Shown: positions 24,640 to 35,873 of the stretch, piece after piece
Layout of the letters: each line of letters starts with the position of its first letter
Numbering within the stretch: position 1 is the stretch's first letter
NCBI GenBank assembly: GCA_025526935.1
Contig: JAHLKD010000027.1
Span: 124,001 to 188,000, forward strand
DNA from: Cladochytrium replicatum
Lineage: Eukaryota; Chytridiomycota; Chytridiomycetes; Cladochytriales; Cladochytriaceae
DNA: 64,000 nucleotides
Direction of reading: 5' to 3'
Position numbers and translations under genes: made by a program
Notes under the pieces: model-generated
Seen by the model: the letters and a program-made list of their open reading frames with translations, nothing else
What the model was told of the DNA's origin: nothing
Database searches by the model: none

Positions 24640-25720
24640 TAACTGTGGTTTAGTTATGATGAGCGTGCATTTCGTTGATTTGGACTTCTTCTGAGGCTGT
24701 TCATCGATTTTAGCGGCAGTTCCGGATAGTGGGAAAGTGGATTGATCGGAGTTTGTCTGTTAGATTCGCGCAATCGTTGAGATTGATTCGTGTTTTTTCT
24801 TTTCAGAGAGGCTGCCCCACGCGAATCTCTATTCGGTTGTGTCTGAGATGTAACAGAAACAGATGGCGATGCATCCCATTTTGAGTTCCAAAAGACCCCC
24901 GGAATGATGGGGATATAGCGGATTCCACCTTCTCTGGCGCAGTTGATGGTTTGCTGTGAATTCGCAGCTCTGAAATTCGTTAGAATGCATCATCCTCATT
25001 TGAAAACTACCGACTCACAATGTTTTCGAATTGAAATGCATCAAATTAGCGGGAAGACTCCTCAATAGCTCTGGATCTGGCGTAGACACGTTGAACAGTT
25101 GTGGGTTGGTTAAAAGCCGGATACCTCAGGGCCCTGCGAGTTTTATAACAGAATCAGAGCTATCCATACTCCTAAGGTGTGATAGCACTCACACATATCC
25201 TTCCGCAAACCCGTGCAAGCAGAGGCATGCGACTCAATGAAGCCATAAAGAGTAGAGATAATGACAAAAAAAAGGTTCGTCCCATTAGTTGACGAAACGC
25301 CCTGGACAAACTCCAATGTCAGCAAATGGCAAATAAGGCAAACGCTTCCCATTTTCCCAGGAACGAACTCACACAGGTATGCGGGCTCAGTCGGCTCACG
25401 GATCTGAGCAGAGATAATCAATGGATATTCATTAAAGCAATACATATATCATGTTTTTCTCACATGATCCAAGATGGTAGCTCCTTGTGCCACTCGGAAC
25501 CGCACCTATGTGAGAAATCGAGCAGATGGAAGTTCCTGCCATGGAACTCCTGTTTGCTTCTTTCTAAATCATCCGCATCAACTACGATCAAAACAATTCA
25601 AGCACCTTCTCACCCTCGTGGTTGAATCATACGCAATATGCGTAGTAGCAAACCATCTATTTCAAGCTCGTTCCACCTCTTCATCGTTCTCAGAGCCAGC
25701 ATGAGCTTTCTTAAGTATGC
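24640..25720 (-). pseudogene. Unidentified decayed protein-coding gene
   Basis: Coding-like fragments on the minus strand include RFRVAQGATILDHVRK near 25490 and EFVPGKMGSVCLICHLLTLE near 25350. GTNLFFVIISTLYGF lies near 25270, LLTNPQLFNVSTPDPELL near 25090, and after a credible 50-nt intron GGIRYIPIIPGVFW near 24925, then a polar tail to about 24640. Stops between the fragments (for example TGA near 25135) cannot be spliced away simply. I do not recognise the family. The regular hydrophobic/polar pattern suggests a conserved soluble protein. A gene with several unusual introns remains possible. Confidence 0.35.
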
Positions 25721-25965
25721 CCAAAATGGACCAGTGGTGATCGAGCGACGGAGCACGGCTATTTTTCTGGCAGTTCATCTTCTGACACTTTTGGCAGAGT
25801 CGAAGGGATGAGCTTTCTGTACGTGCCGGTGATCCTCAGCGGTGTGTTTTCGTGTGAACCTGTTTGTAGAGGGGGCATTTGTGGGTTGGAGGGTTTTGGC
25901 TTTGTGTTCAGGGGTTTGTAGAAAATGTCCAAGTGTCTAGAATTGAGTTCAACAATATTGCAATG

Positions 25966-27125
25966 GCAGCTGTGCTCATGGTGACCACTGGGGCAACGCT
26001 ATTCCAGGGTGCAAACTCGTCGCGGTCGGGCATGATTCCTCGTGCGGTAACCACTCAGTCCTTGCTTGCGTTCAGCTGAATCGCATCTGCCCTTACTGAG
26101 TGCTTTTGGACGTCACTCGGAGGAAAGTTCAGATTATTTAAAGAGACATGTCATCAATTGTGTCGATCTTTCCGCTCGTTCCCGTGCCGATCTTTTCCCC
26201 TCGAGGGTGGATACAATTCATAGCTTAATTTCCTCAAGCTTTTCCGGAATCCAGCAGTCATTGCACCCGAAAAGGAGACCGGTTGTGTGATCATATCTGG
26301 AACAGACTCATTGGAAGAGCTCGCATTTGCTCTTTCGCTGTGGATCTCTGCGTACATTGAGAAGGAGGGCGGACCTGTGGTAGTGCTCAAAGGGGCAATG
26401 AAACTGAGCGACCAGTTGTCATTCGATGGAGCCGGGAATGCGGCTGATTCATTGCGTGTACTTGGATCAAAAAATAGCCATTCTGTACGTGGTCATGAAC
26501 GAGGCGATACACTCTCGACGGTGGGGTAAAACGAGGTTACAATAATGAGGCTTAACACACCTCATCAAAGATACGTGAAAAGATGATTCCCAACGTATCG
26601 GAGTATTCCAATCCCAACCTGGTCCGATTGGATACATTCGGCGTGGACGGCCCGTGGTACTATCATCCGCTCGACAGTAGCCTGGTTGCACCCTGTGTGG
26701 GTCTGACAATCCCACGCATTCCAACACCGCAATTCCATTCGGTACTTTCTAATGTACACAACCCATTTGGTCGATTCAACGTCCCACTCTTCACTATCTC
26801 ATTCCCGGTCCTTGATCCACCCAGTTCTTCAACGCCCCTCCCTCACGGAATTGTGATTGCGTGCCCTGGTACCTGCTCCCTCCCGACAGCATGGCTCGAA
26901 GCGCTTTCGCCAGCTTGGACGTCTCGAATTCCAGTGGTGATCGTTTCGCGATGCGCTACAGGAGGAACTATGATGATGTTTCATGCAAAGTTTTCGAAAG
27001 AAAAGTATATCAGCAATGGGTTTCTTTTGGACGAGTACGAGGGACTGAATCCTATGCAGGCTCGTCTCCTGCTGATGTTCCGTCTGGCTATTGCGGAAAC
27101 GGCGCGATATAATTCAAAGCTGTAG
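25966..27125 (+). pseudogene. Decayed L-asparaginase
   Basis: The N-terminal catalytic-loop region appears as VLMVTTGATLFQGANSS near 25975, in the slot of the family TGGTI loop. The second catalytic block is GCVIISGTDSLEELAFAL near 26290 (family HGTDT), with PVVVLKGAMKLSDQLSFDG near 26370. A frame change in a run of A at about 26467 leads to YVVMNEAIHSRRWGKTR (family VVMNDEIHAAR). The C-terminal half 26583-27125 is open and includes IPVVIVSRCATGG and LNPMQARLLLMFRLA. Replacement of TGGTI by TGATL and HGTDT by SGTDS, together with frame breaks at about 26080-26280 and 26467, argues against activity. Intact family members hydrolyse asparagine to aspartate and ammonia. Confidence 0.6.
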
Positions 27126-27153
27126 CTGTAGAAATGTATATTCGATAATAGAT

Positions 27154-29573
27154 CTATTTCATCTTGGACCCTGCAATCCATCTGGAGAGAACATCTCCGT
27201 CCTCTAGATCAAGCTGTGCGTGGAAGATGTTGTGAGGTACCCGTATAGCGTTTGCGATCGATCACTAACCTCTTCATCCTGCTGATCTTCCACACCTTCA
27301 AACTCCTCTGGTGAGGGAATGTCTGAGTTGAACAGCTTGAGCTCGATCAAAATCTACACAACCAATAAATTAGTCTCGTATCTTTCGTCTCTGGCTTATT
27401 AATAACCTCGGAAAGCATGTCCTTTAATGCTATGTACTCCACAAGATTTTCCTCTATGATTGACAATATCACAAAGTAATTCTCCAGTTTTGCTTTAGAG
27501 AATTGGTTGAAATCCTATCGAGAAACTGCACCTATGAAGGCACCTGACAAAAGGATAACCTTAAATGACTTACGGGAATCTCAAATGGGATCTGCGTTTT
27601 CCACACCGGGTCATCGCCAGGCGGCATCTCCACAACTGGTCGCTGAAACAGCTTTTGGCCTAACAAGTTTACAAAATAGAGCTTCAGACTTTTCTCCCGT
27701 GTGAACTTTGCATAGTTTGCTGACCTTGCGTCGAGCTTCTTGATGTTTTGAGCTGTCTGTTTCTCTGTTTTTGCTCTTTCTTTTGCAGTTTATAGCTTTT
27801 TTCCTAATTTCTTGTGAATATGGCAGAAGATTAATGGATATATTTACCAAGTTTGCGACAACCAAGGCGACAATCATGTTCAGAAAAATGAACGGCGCAA
27901 CGATGATATATGATGCGTAGAAAATTGCACCGGCAGCAAACTGTCCAGCAGCCTGTAACATAATGTCATGCGAAATTGCGAACAGGTATGCTTTGCAGTT
28001 TTAACACACCCTTAAGTCATTGATTCCAGTGAGCCATCCATCTTGAGTAAGGGCGATCCAAAGCATGAACATGGCTAGTCGAGCGAAATATAAGCTCAGG
28101 TAAGCTATTCTAACGGTGGCATACCCTTTCCGAGGTCACCCCATTCGTCAAGAACAGATCCGAACAGGGTTACGCCCACCACTGACCAAATAAACATCAC
28201 CAGAAGCAAAAGAACGCTAATATTTAGAATATCTGTGCAAATCGCAAGCATTGACATTAGCTAGAACCCTGCGAGTGTAGTATGTCAGACAATGTTACCA
28301 GGAATAGATTCGAGAATCGTCTGGACCACATTTTGAAGCCCCGCGAGCTGATTGATACTGCGTAACGAACGGAAGGCACGCAGTACTCTGAGGATTCGTA
28401 AGATTCTGGTGTTTGATAGAAAGCTTATCGCTGATGTTTTGAGCGGTCATAAGTTGATTTGGTATTTGCAAACATTTTCTCACCTGGACCGCTGAGAGCT
28501 GCGACAACGACAATGACATCCAAATAGTTCCAAGCGTTCTTCCAAAAGTTCCAAAATCCGTAGTACCATTTGAATACAATCTCGACCATGAAAATGGAAA
28601 GGAAGATGTAGTCGATCAGCGAAAATATGTTCGACGAGCTTTCGGCCTTGTTTATGCAGTCAATACGCGAACCTTGTGTCACAATCAGGAGAATGTACCA
28701 ATGTAAGGTCAGTCTGAACACCGATGACAATCGAATTTGCAATAATCACGACAAGCATCACCAGTCGGAAGAAGTCGCCTTCGCCGAATCTTGCGGATAT
28801 ATCTTCTGTGACATGCTCTTCTAGTGCCTCATCGTCAATGTCGACAAGGTCGCTGAAATTGATATATTTTGTTTCGAGTTTGGTAATATTCTGTCAGGGC
28901 ATATCGAGAGAGATCAAAATCATATTCAATGATCACCAAAGCTTAAGCACCCACATATTTGATAGCTTGATCGAATATCATTTTCCTGACCTTGCTATAT
29001 GAATCACTGCGAAAGCACCCTAGCTTATATAAAACGTATAAATGGTGCAAATATCTTACGTGTTGTCATCGTCATCTTCTTGACCAATACGAGCGTCTAA
29101 ACTGAATCCGTTTCTTCCATTTTCCCTTCCGCCGATGGACTGGAACTGGATATTTTTGCTGTTCTTCAGCTGTGAGAAGTAAACGTTTCTCTCTTTTTCT
29201 GGTGTCGGAATGTTTGGAGTCTTTGTATTTCTTCCCCTTGCGGCCCATTTGCCTGCTATCACACCGGGACTGAGGGGGCTACCGCGTTGGCCGGTTCGAA
29301 AATTTTCAGCGATGGATGAAAAGATCCCGCTCACGCTGTTTGAGTGGATGGGCTCCGAGTATCCTTGAGCATCGGGACTCTCCGCTGGAGCGTCTTCAGG
29401 CTGGTCGATCACACCGGGCTGTTTCAGGGATCCTGAGTTATAGCGAGAATGATCAGTGATTTGACACGTACAAATTGGAACACATTTTGCGCAAGCTCTA
29501 CTTCGACGCCCGCCCTTAATGAAACGCGCCGCTCTGCTCTTGTCCAGCCATCATGGCCGTCCTGTCTGTCCAT
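27154..29573 (-). CDS. CatSper-family voltage-gated cation channel (single 6-TM domain)
   Basis: Thirteen exons on the minus strand read in one frame (29573-29472, 29418-29060, 29006-28955, 28890-28699, 28646-28484, 28430-28299, 28232-28125, 28074-28010, 27952-27848, 27738-27574, 27514-27407, 27353-27270, 27213-27154), giving 564 residues. A polar, acidic N-terminus of about 200 residues precedes S1 (about 213-231), S2 (244-262, EIVFKWYYGFW) and S3 (272-288). S4 has arginines at 298, 301, 304, 307, 310 and 313, one every third residue. S5 (338-357), a pore with TQDGW at 379-383, and S6 (404-426) follow. The C-terminus is predicted helical and acidic. One 6-TM repeat, a charged S4 and the T-x-D-x-W filter are the CatSper pattern; such channels assemble as tetramers and carry calcium in flagellated cells. 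The first exon and start are the least certain part. A bacterial-type NaV or a two-pore channel is less likely. Confidence 0.85.
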
Positions 29574-29624
29574 TGCCGCGTTGTTCTCACGATACCCTGA
29601 ATCGCCCGTGGCTTACGAGCAATA
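29574..29624. promoter_or_regulatory. 51-bp bidirectional intergenic region, CatSper-like / PIG-P
   Basis: Only 51 bases separate the proposed start codons of the minus-strand channel gene (29573) and the plus-strand PIG-P gene (29625). Both promoters must overlap each other or the opposite gene's first exon. No TATA-like element is evident in the interval. If the channel's true start lies elsewhere, the spacing changes. Confidence 0.5.
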
Positions 29625-30255
29625 ATGCAGTCTCCCACGCGAAGACGATCGTCGACAGTAAATGTGTTTGCACCGGCGAGAGACACCGCTGCTGGACGTG
29701 AATTCTATGGCTTCGTGATTTTCATTTCTGCCTACGTGTTATTTGGTGAGTTTGGTTGGAATCCACCAAAACTGCAAGTTAATCGGGTGATCAGTGCTGT
29801 ATCTGGTTTGGATGGCCACGCCTGATTCCGTGCTTGAGAGCATAGGAATAACATACTATCCCGACAGGTGATTTCTTTAGTCATCTGAGTTCTCTCATCT
29901 GAGTTCTCCGCGTTCATTCTTTCATTTGTGTTCAGATATTGGGGGTTTGTGTTTCCAATATGGACATTGCTGTGGATTCCATTTACTCTCGCTGCATTGA
30001 TGTCCTTCATGCTTTTTCAGACACCTCCACCGGGGCATATCACGACGATGACCGGTTTGTGCTTTCATGTGGAGAATTTTCAGGTTCTTATGGTTCTTCA
30101 ATCTCGCAGACGAGTTTGCAAGACCCATGCCAGACTCATTTGTCGAGGTTCTTAAGACCAACGGAGAGACGAACGAGATTCATGATATCCCGATTTCTCT
30201 GGTCAGCCGTGCGTTGTACTTGAATCGTCCGGTTGCCGAAATACCCGAGCGATAG
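29625..30255 (+). CDS. GPI-GlcNAc transferase subunit P (PIG-P)
   Basis: Four exons (29625-29745, 29795-29867, 29936-30054, 30110-30255) give 152 residues. Two membrane segments are visible (EFYGFVIFISAYVLFG and PIWTLLWIPFTLAALMS), separated by GITYYPDRYWGF, the diagnostic PIG-P block. The C-terminus contains NEIHDIPISLVSRALY, matching the conserved DIPIS-VN-LY ending. PIG-P is a small subunit of the ER complex that transfers GlcNAc to phosphatidylinositol, the first step of GPI anchor synthesis. The yeast homologue is GPI19. It is transcribed divergently from the channel gene and converges on the UTP21 relic, whose stop is about 105 bp downstream. Confidence 0.92.
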
Positions 30256-30359
30256 TGATATGGAGTAGAGAGATGTGCGAACAGAGAAAAGATCCGGTGC
30301 AGATAATTTTATAAAGAACAGAATGTGGCATTACTTGGAGACATGGGGACTGCTGCCCT

Positions 30360-33300
30360 CTATCTCACAAACCGTGAAAAATCAACCAGGCACTGACCCC
30401 TAAACCGCTCACCCAGTCTCGTCCACAACGCCTCATGTGCAGCAAATACACCCTTGAGGTACTTGTTGAGTCCATCATCGCTGTCTGGGACCCAAACACC
30501 AACCTCCTCCCATATCTGACCCGCCCTCACAAGACTGGATGATTACATTGCCGTGAACCCTAGGGTGACCGAAACGTACGCTTCGGCAAGTTTGAAATCT
30601 CGCCCTCTTTGGAGGTTCGACTGCAACACCGAAAGCATGGACTTTGGATCTTGGTAGTCGTTCTCGAGTGGGAGTGTGCGGATCTCCAAATCGGTTGCAG
30701 AAGGCATGAGGGATTTGATGTGCTTGAATAAACTCTGAGTCTGGGTGATACAAATCGGATAAGCTGTAAATTTTAGAAACCATTCGAGTGATACTCAGAG
30801 TCGTTCACCTTTCGTCCTAGTCGTAGAAGTACAACGAACTCCGACACCGCTTCCTGAGATTCAAAATGAGCGTTTGTTTCTTTGAGGAGTGATCATCAGC
30901 CTGTTTTCCATCTTTTGATTCGTTGTCGACCACAGTTAGCGAGCGAAAGTAGGAAAAACGGCGCCCTCTTGGGCGTTTTGGGTGGGGCTTTCGGGTTATT
31001 TCGTTTCTATTTACCTATGAGTATTCTGCATCAGTACCATCCGACAAGCGCACAGCTTGATCTCACCAAGACTGGGAAGATTTTGCCACCTTGACCTAGG
31101 CAGTGTAGATATCGTGATCTTTCCATCAGCGGATTTTTTTAAGAAGACACAGCTTCATCATCGACCCAACGAGAGTTCTCATTCGCAGTATTTGTGGGTG
31201 AATGTACCGTTCATCAGCTTCGTTGGTGTATTCCAAACCGGGAAACGGATCAAGAGATCGCCGGCAAGCTCACAATCTGTTTTATCTGCACTCTCTTCAG
31301 CTAAAAAAGGGAAAAAGAGAACTAAGCCAAAGTGCGGTTAACAAAGAAAATGCGAATGGGTATACCCGAAGTTACAACAACGCCTAGCAAATCACTATGC
31401 GGCGCATCTTCATATTCTTCCAGCTTACGAAGAGAAACACTCTGAGTGAACAACCGATTCGCCCTAGTTCAATAGTTTAGTTGAAATGCCTCGATGACAA
31501 TGAAGAAGTTCATTTACCAGAGGAAAAGTCCGACTTGGTCAACGTGGGTGGGTAACCAGAAACTCTCCGGTAGGGGAGAACGAAAGACTCGTAACGACTT
31601 GCTCAACATAAAAGCTATCGACGCGATCGGATGTGGGCAGGTCGAATGTTCTAACATAACCGTCCAGACCGCTTGTTACGAGCCAACGACCATCAGGACT
31701 GAATGCCTTCAAGAAGTATTGAACGGCATGCCTTTTAACCGTATGGAATTGACTTACCATGTCTGTGATTGTTCCCTTGTGTGCACAAAACTCACGAACA
31801 ACCCTTTCGTCTCCTGGTCTACCGCACGTAGGCAAAGGTCATCTGTAACGATCGCCAGAGATCTTTTCCGGGATGTTAATCCATTTGTACCACTGGGCTG
31901 CCGTCAAGAGTTTCTATGACCTTCCTGGTCGTCATGTCCCAAAACGGGTAAACGAACTTCCTGTTATGCACAATTTGGATTCATAATTTTCTGGATGCAG
32001 TACCTTCAATGTGCCGTCAAGTGATGCTGTAGTGAGCACTCGGCTGATATTGTCACAGCAGATTCTGCCACCGCTTTCATATGTCCTTGGATATCTTTTA
32101 GCTCTTCACCCCTCATCAGTAAATCATACATACCACCACTGGCTCGCCCCAAAGGTTCTCTGATAATGTCCCGATTGCATGTTGGTACATATCAACTTGA
32201 CCAGCAGCAGAAACGACGAAGCCGAAGTTATCGCACACGCTGATGGCAACAGCCTGGTATAATTTTTGAACAGTCTGAAGTATGTGTACGGAACATGTTT
32301 GACTCACCTAATAGCCTGATTATCTTTTGCAGACACAACCACTTTTTCCGATTGCCCTTCTTTGGAAACTCTACAGCTTCATCTCCCACTGGTTTGCCTG
32401 ACAGGTTATGATGTTGCCCCATTCTTTTTGTTTGGCTGGTGCTGGAAAAAATGTTTAGACAATGAAGGCGTGCCTCTGCACATCGGGTACGCACACGCAG
32501 CAAACTTCAATATCTGAGGCAATTTGAGATCATCAACATCAACAGACTTCTTCAACTTCTTTGACTTTCGCTTAATTGAACCTAGCGCGAAAAACGAATA
32601 AGCAAATTATCTTTTGATGCATGGTGTGACAGTTCACCTTTTTGAACATCACGGACAACAGAGAATCGACGCAGCGACCTGTTCCGTCCTGCACTGAGTA
32701 CAATCTTTCCCTCGGAGCCATAAAATCAAACAAAGGGGGCGGGGGGTAGGGAGCGTGAAGCCCTGTCCGCGATTTGAGCAGAAGTGGTTCTCCGGATGAA
32801 GGAGCCATTGCTTGTTTGCAGCACGGAATAAGTTTCTTTTTCAATTCAAGTCAGGCATCTAAGGCGTACGTTCACCGAGTTGTCAGTGCCTGCGGTCAAA
32901 AGCAGAGACTTACACGTGAAGAAATGATCGCTCGTCATAGTTCCATCGTGAGCTCCGTTCACGGTGTGAACGAGTCGTTGGGCGTCCAGGTCCCAAGTAT
33001 GCAAGTATCCTTACATGCTTGCGGTTGCCATTTGAGTCCTCTCATCTAAACGAAAGGTACACCAGTTCAACAATTTGAAAAATCATGCATAAAGCGGAAG
33101 TTTTTAAACCTGTTCTGAATGAGACGCCAGTAACTTTGCCCTCCTGCCTGAATTCCATCAGTCGCTCGTCAGTCCTGATGTTGTGGATAGCAATCGTTCC
33201 ATTTAACAAATCCGATCGCAATCACATCGACCACAGGTGACTGTTAAAGACACGTTATTGGTGAATCGAACTTTGGAAACTAATAAGGAAGACGCCAGAG

Positions 33301-34000
33301 AAAACAGATGAACACCTCATAAGAATCTGCAATCGAATAGCTCTTACATTGTGCGGATGTTCCACAACTGCAATACTCCATCGTGGCTTCCCACCAGGAG
33401 TTTGTTGACGTACGTGCAGGGATAGCTTGCGTTGAAAGACTCTCCAAGCTCAACCTCGGACACAAGTTCTCCATCCTCGAGCTTCCAAACATACAGGGCA
33501 TTGTTCAAACCCAACGCAAGAATCACCTCTCTAAGGAAGATGATCGAAATGATTAGCGCTTTTGATGGCGCGGTCATTCTCGAGAGCTGATTGAAGAATC
33601 GCAGAATCGATTTTTTGAAGAGGATCAAGCCCTTTTCGTTGCCCTACTTTTTTGCCGCGACGGTATGTAAGAGCGTGGGCACCACTTGCGACGAAAGTGA
33701 GGTCCTTGTGTGCTGCAAGCGCCGTGATGGGCTCAGATGTCCGCATACCGAAGAACAAACAGGTTCATCTTCTCGTACCGTTTGACTGTTGGTAGCCTGA
33801 TCCTATGTTTCGGGCATCCATCCTTACATTGTAAATCTAGAATGAGCGACCGATGCACGTTGCGACGAAATGAGTGGTTCACGATTCTGCACGCAGACAG
33901 GCACATCGTTTGTGATATATTCAAGCGCACGATGTGGCCCGTACAGCCGCCCAGAGCCCGCATTGCTGGGTTTTTTCACCAATTTAAGATCTTCATGATG
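30360..34000 (-). pseudogene. Decayed UTP21 / WDR36 (U3 snoRNP WD-repeat protein)
   Basis: Nearly the whole order of a UTP21 protein can be followed on the minus strand but not in one frame. Blocks seen are EYITNDVPVCVQ near 33920; HFVATCIGRSF followed by TAG then IYNV near 33850; EPITALAAHKDLTFVASG near 33700; ALYVWKLEDGELV near 33490; KWNDCYPQH near 33190; LLKSRTG with a frame running through RLYSVQDGTGR near 32740; FGFVVSAAGQVDMYQ near 32210; AFSPDGRWLVTSGLDG near 31690; and VVTSLSFSPTGEFLVT near 31580. The C-terminal domain follows (SATDLEIRTLPLEN near 30690, RGRDFKLAEAYVSVTL near 30590), with a stop inside it. A premature TAG and at least three frame changes mark a pseudogene. UTP21 is essential for 18S rRNA processing in yeast, so an intact copy should exist elsewhere. 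Confidence 0.75.
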
Positions 34001-34138
34001 TTTTCTGTGCTCTTTTTCTTTGATCCCAGCATCATAAAATGCCCGCCAAATTCCCAGTTCCCTTTGCCATTCGATTTGTGATAGGTCAACCTTTTCTATG
34101 CTGTGGCGTTGACAGGTCCCAAATTCAATAACTCAGCT

Positions 34139-35018
34139 ATGGACATGGTACAGTCGTTGAGGCGGATGTCCGTCAGGCAGGTGGGCATGAAGAAAGGCCA
34201 TTTGCTTCTTAATAAGCTGATAATCAAGTTTTAGATCGCTCAGCAAGTGCTCAGTTTCTTGCTCATCCTCGCCTCGGCATTGATGATTTGGAAAGGGCTT
34301 GCTGTCGTGACCAACAGCGAATCTCCAATCGTAGTGGTACTCAGGTGATTCTTGCCCATGCATCGATCATGTCATCGACATGGCTCATTTCGGGGCTTCC
34401 GTCTTACACGTTCTGTTATTATGACTAGCGCGAGCATGGAACCGGCATTTCAAAGAGGAGACCTACTATTCCTTGCGCTCGATAATGAACCGATACGTGC
34501 GGGAGACGTCGTGGTTTTCAAAGTGAACGGGAAGGACATTCCGATCGTTCACCGAGTTCTTTGGCTTCACGATGAGTATGTGCGGTCTGGAGGAGCATGA
34601 AAGTTCGGGGGTTCTTCCAATTATCCAAATATGCCTTCTTTGCTTTATTCGGTAGTGAACTTATTGTGGCGAGTTGGATTAGCCGATTTGTTTTGTTAAT
34701 TCTTCGGCGGTCTTGATTCCTTCACAGCGACAACACGGGAAAGCAGTACCTGCTTACGAAAGGGGATAACAACGCGGTCGACGATCGAGGGCTGTATAAC
34801 CCTGGCCAAATGTGGATTCATAGGGAAGACATTGTTGGCAAGGTCCAAGGCTTCGTTCCATATGTTGGGTGAGTAAAGACATAACGACAAAATCATCACC
34901 TGCCTAACCCTCATTTCCTTGAAGAATGGTAACAATTGCGCTGAACGACTACCCACAACTAAAGTATGCGCTGGTTGGACTTTTGGGGATATTTGTACTA
35001 TTTAGCAAGGACGAATGA
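34139..35018 (+). CDS. SEC11: Signal peptidase complex catalytic subunit SEC11
   Basis: Five exons (34139-34180, 34235-34344, 34429-34575, 34728-34868, 34925-35018) give 177 residues, typical for SEC11. An N-terminal helix ([17 protein letters not shown]) anchors the protein in the ER membrane. The catalytic serine is in SASMEPAF (Ser53), where most homologues have SGSMEP. The histidine is in IPIVHRV and the third catalytic region is [13 protein letters not shown]. It ends with [16 protein letters not shown]. Role: cleaves signal peptides from secretory proteins during translocation. A decayed copy of the same gene lies immediately downstream. Confidence 0.95.
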
Positions 35019-35179
35019 GGGCACGCAAAATACACAAATCTGTATATCGAAAAGCTCTTGAAAGCTGTCCTTCGAGTGAGAAAATTTGCCAAGTTGCATA
35101 GCTTCTGGTTTGAAGCTGTTGATGGTCGGGAGCTGCTAAGCGAACCTCATTCAGGGAGGTAAAGATTGTTCTTCCAAGC

Positions 35180-35810
35180 TCTCGCTCTGCATGGCACAAG
35201 CAGACTTGCTCAACAAGTGCCAGTTTCTTGTTGATGCTCTCTACAACACTCGTGATTTGGAAAGGACTCGCCATAATGACCAACACAGAATCGCCCATCG
35301 TCGAAGTAGTTTTGACGTAAGAAAATCGAAGCTATATTGTGAAACGAATCTTATGCAGATGCAGTTGAAGCATTGAGCCCGCATTTCAGAGGCGATCTTT
35401 TGATTTTGTCGCTGGACGATTGACCAATCCGCGCAGGCGACGCCGTTGTGTTTAGATTGGATATCAGGGATGTCCCGATCGTTGCTTTGGCTTCATGATG
35501 AGTAAGTAGAATCACAGGGTTGTTTCTGTGCACTGGAGCTCACGTATGTTAACAACAATCGTGAAAATAATTGTGTGCTCTCCAACAAAGATCAGCAATG
35601 GATCCATCGAGGATATTGTCGGGAAGGGTGGGAATCGTTCCATACGTAGACAAATGATTTGCTCTAAGAAGCAGTTAAAATGCGATTCATCAGAAAAACT
35701 TGTACAGAGAATGGTAAAGATTGGATTGAAGGTCATTCCTAGTTTGAAGTGTGTTTTTGGTGATTGGGCAATTGGATTTGCTTCAATAGGATTCAGATGT
35801 CAAGAATAAG
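35180..35810 (+). pseudogene. Tandem relic of SEC11
   Basis: Nucleotide similarity to the intact gene runs in the same order. 35200-35312 matches exon 2 and the following donor; 35375-35505 matches exon 3, with deletions that remove the Ser-Met before GluPro and the VHRV histidine block. 35560-35660 matches part of exon 4 (IHR-EDIVG), and 35722-35790 matches exon 5. Stops and indels interrupt every segment. The intron positions are preserved, so this was a DNA-level tandem duplication, not retroposition. Confidence 0.8.
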
Positions 35811-35873
35811 AGATAGTAATGATTCCATATAACTTATGCGAAAAGAATACACACAAAACTGTTCACAACAGCT

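Noticed and set aside
28431-28483. Use of the nearest CAG before the S4 segment as acceptor
   Set aside because: It breaks frame; the upstream CAG at 28431-28433 keeps frame and yields a complete S4.
28640-28700. Frameshift in the channel gene between S1 and S2
   Set aside because: A 52-nt intron (28647-28698) with canonical ends and a TTGAC branch-like site restores frame exactly.
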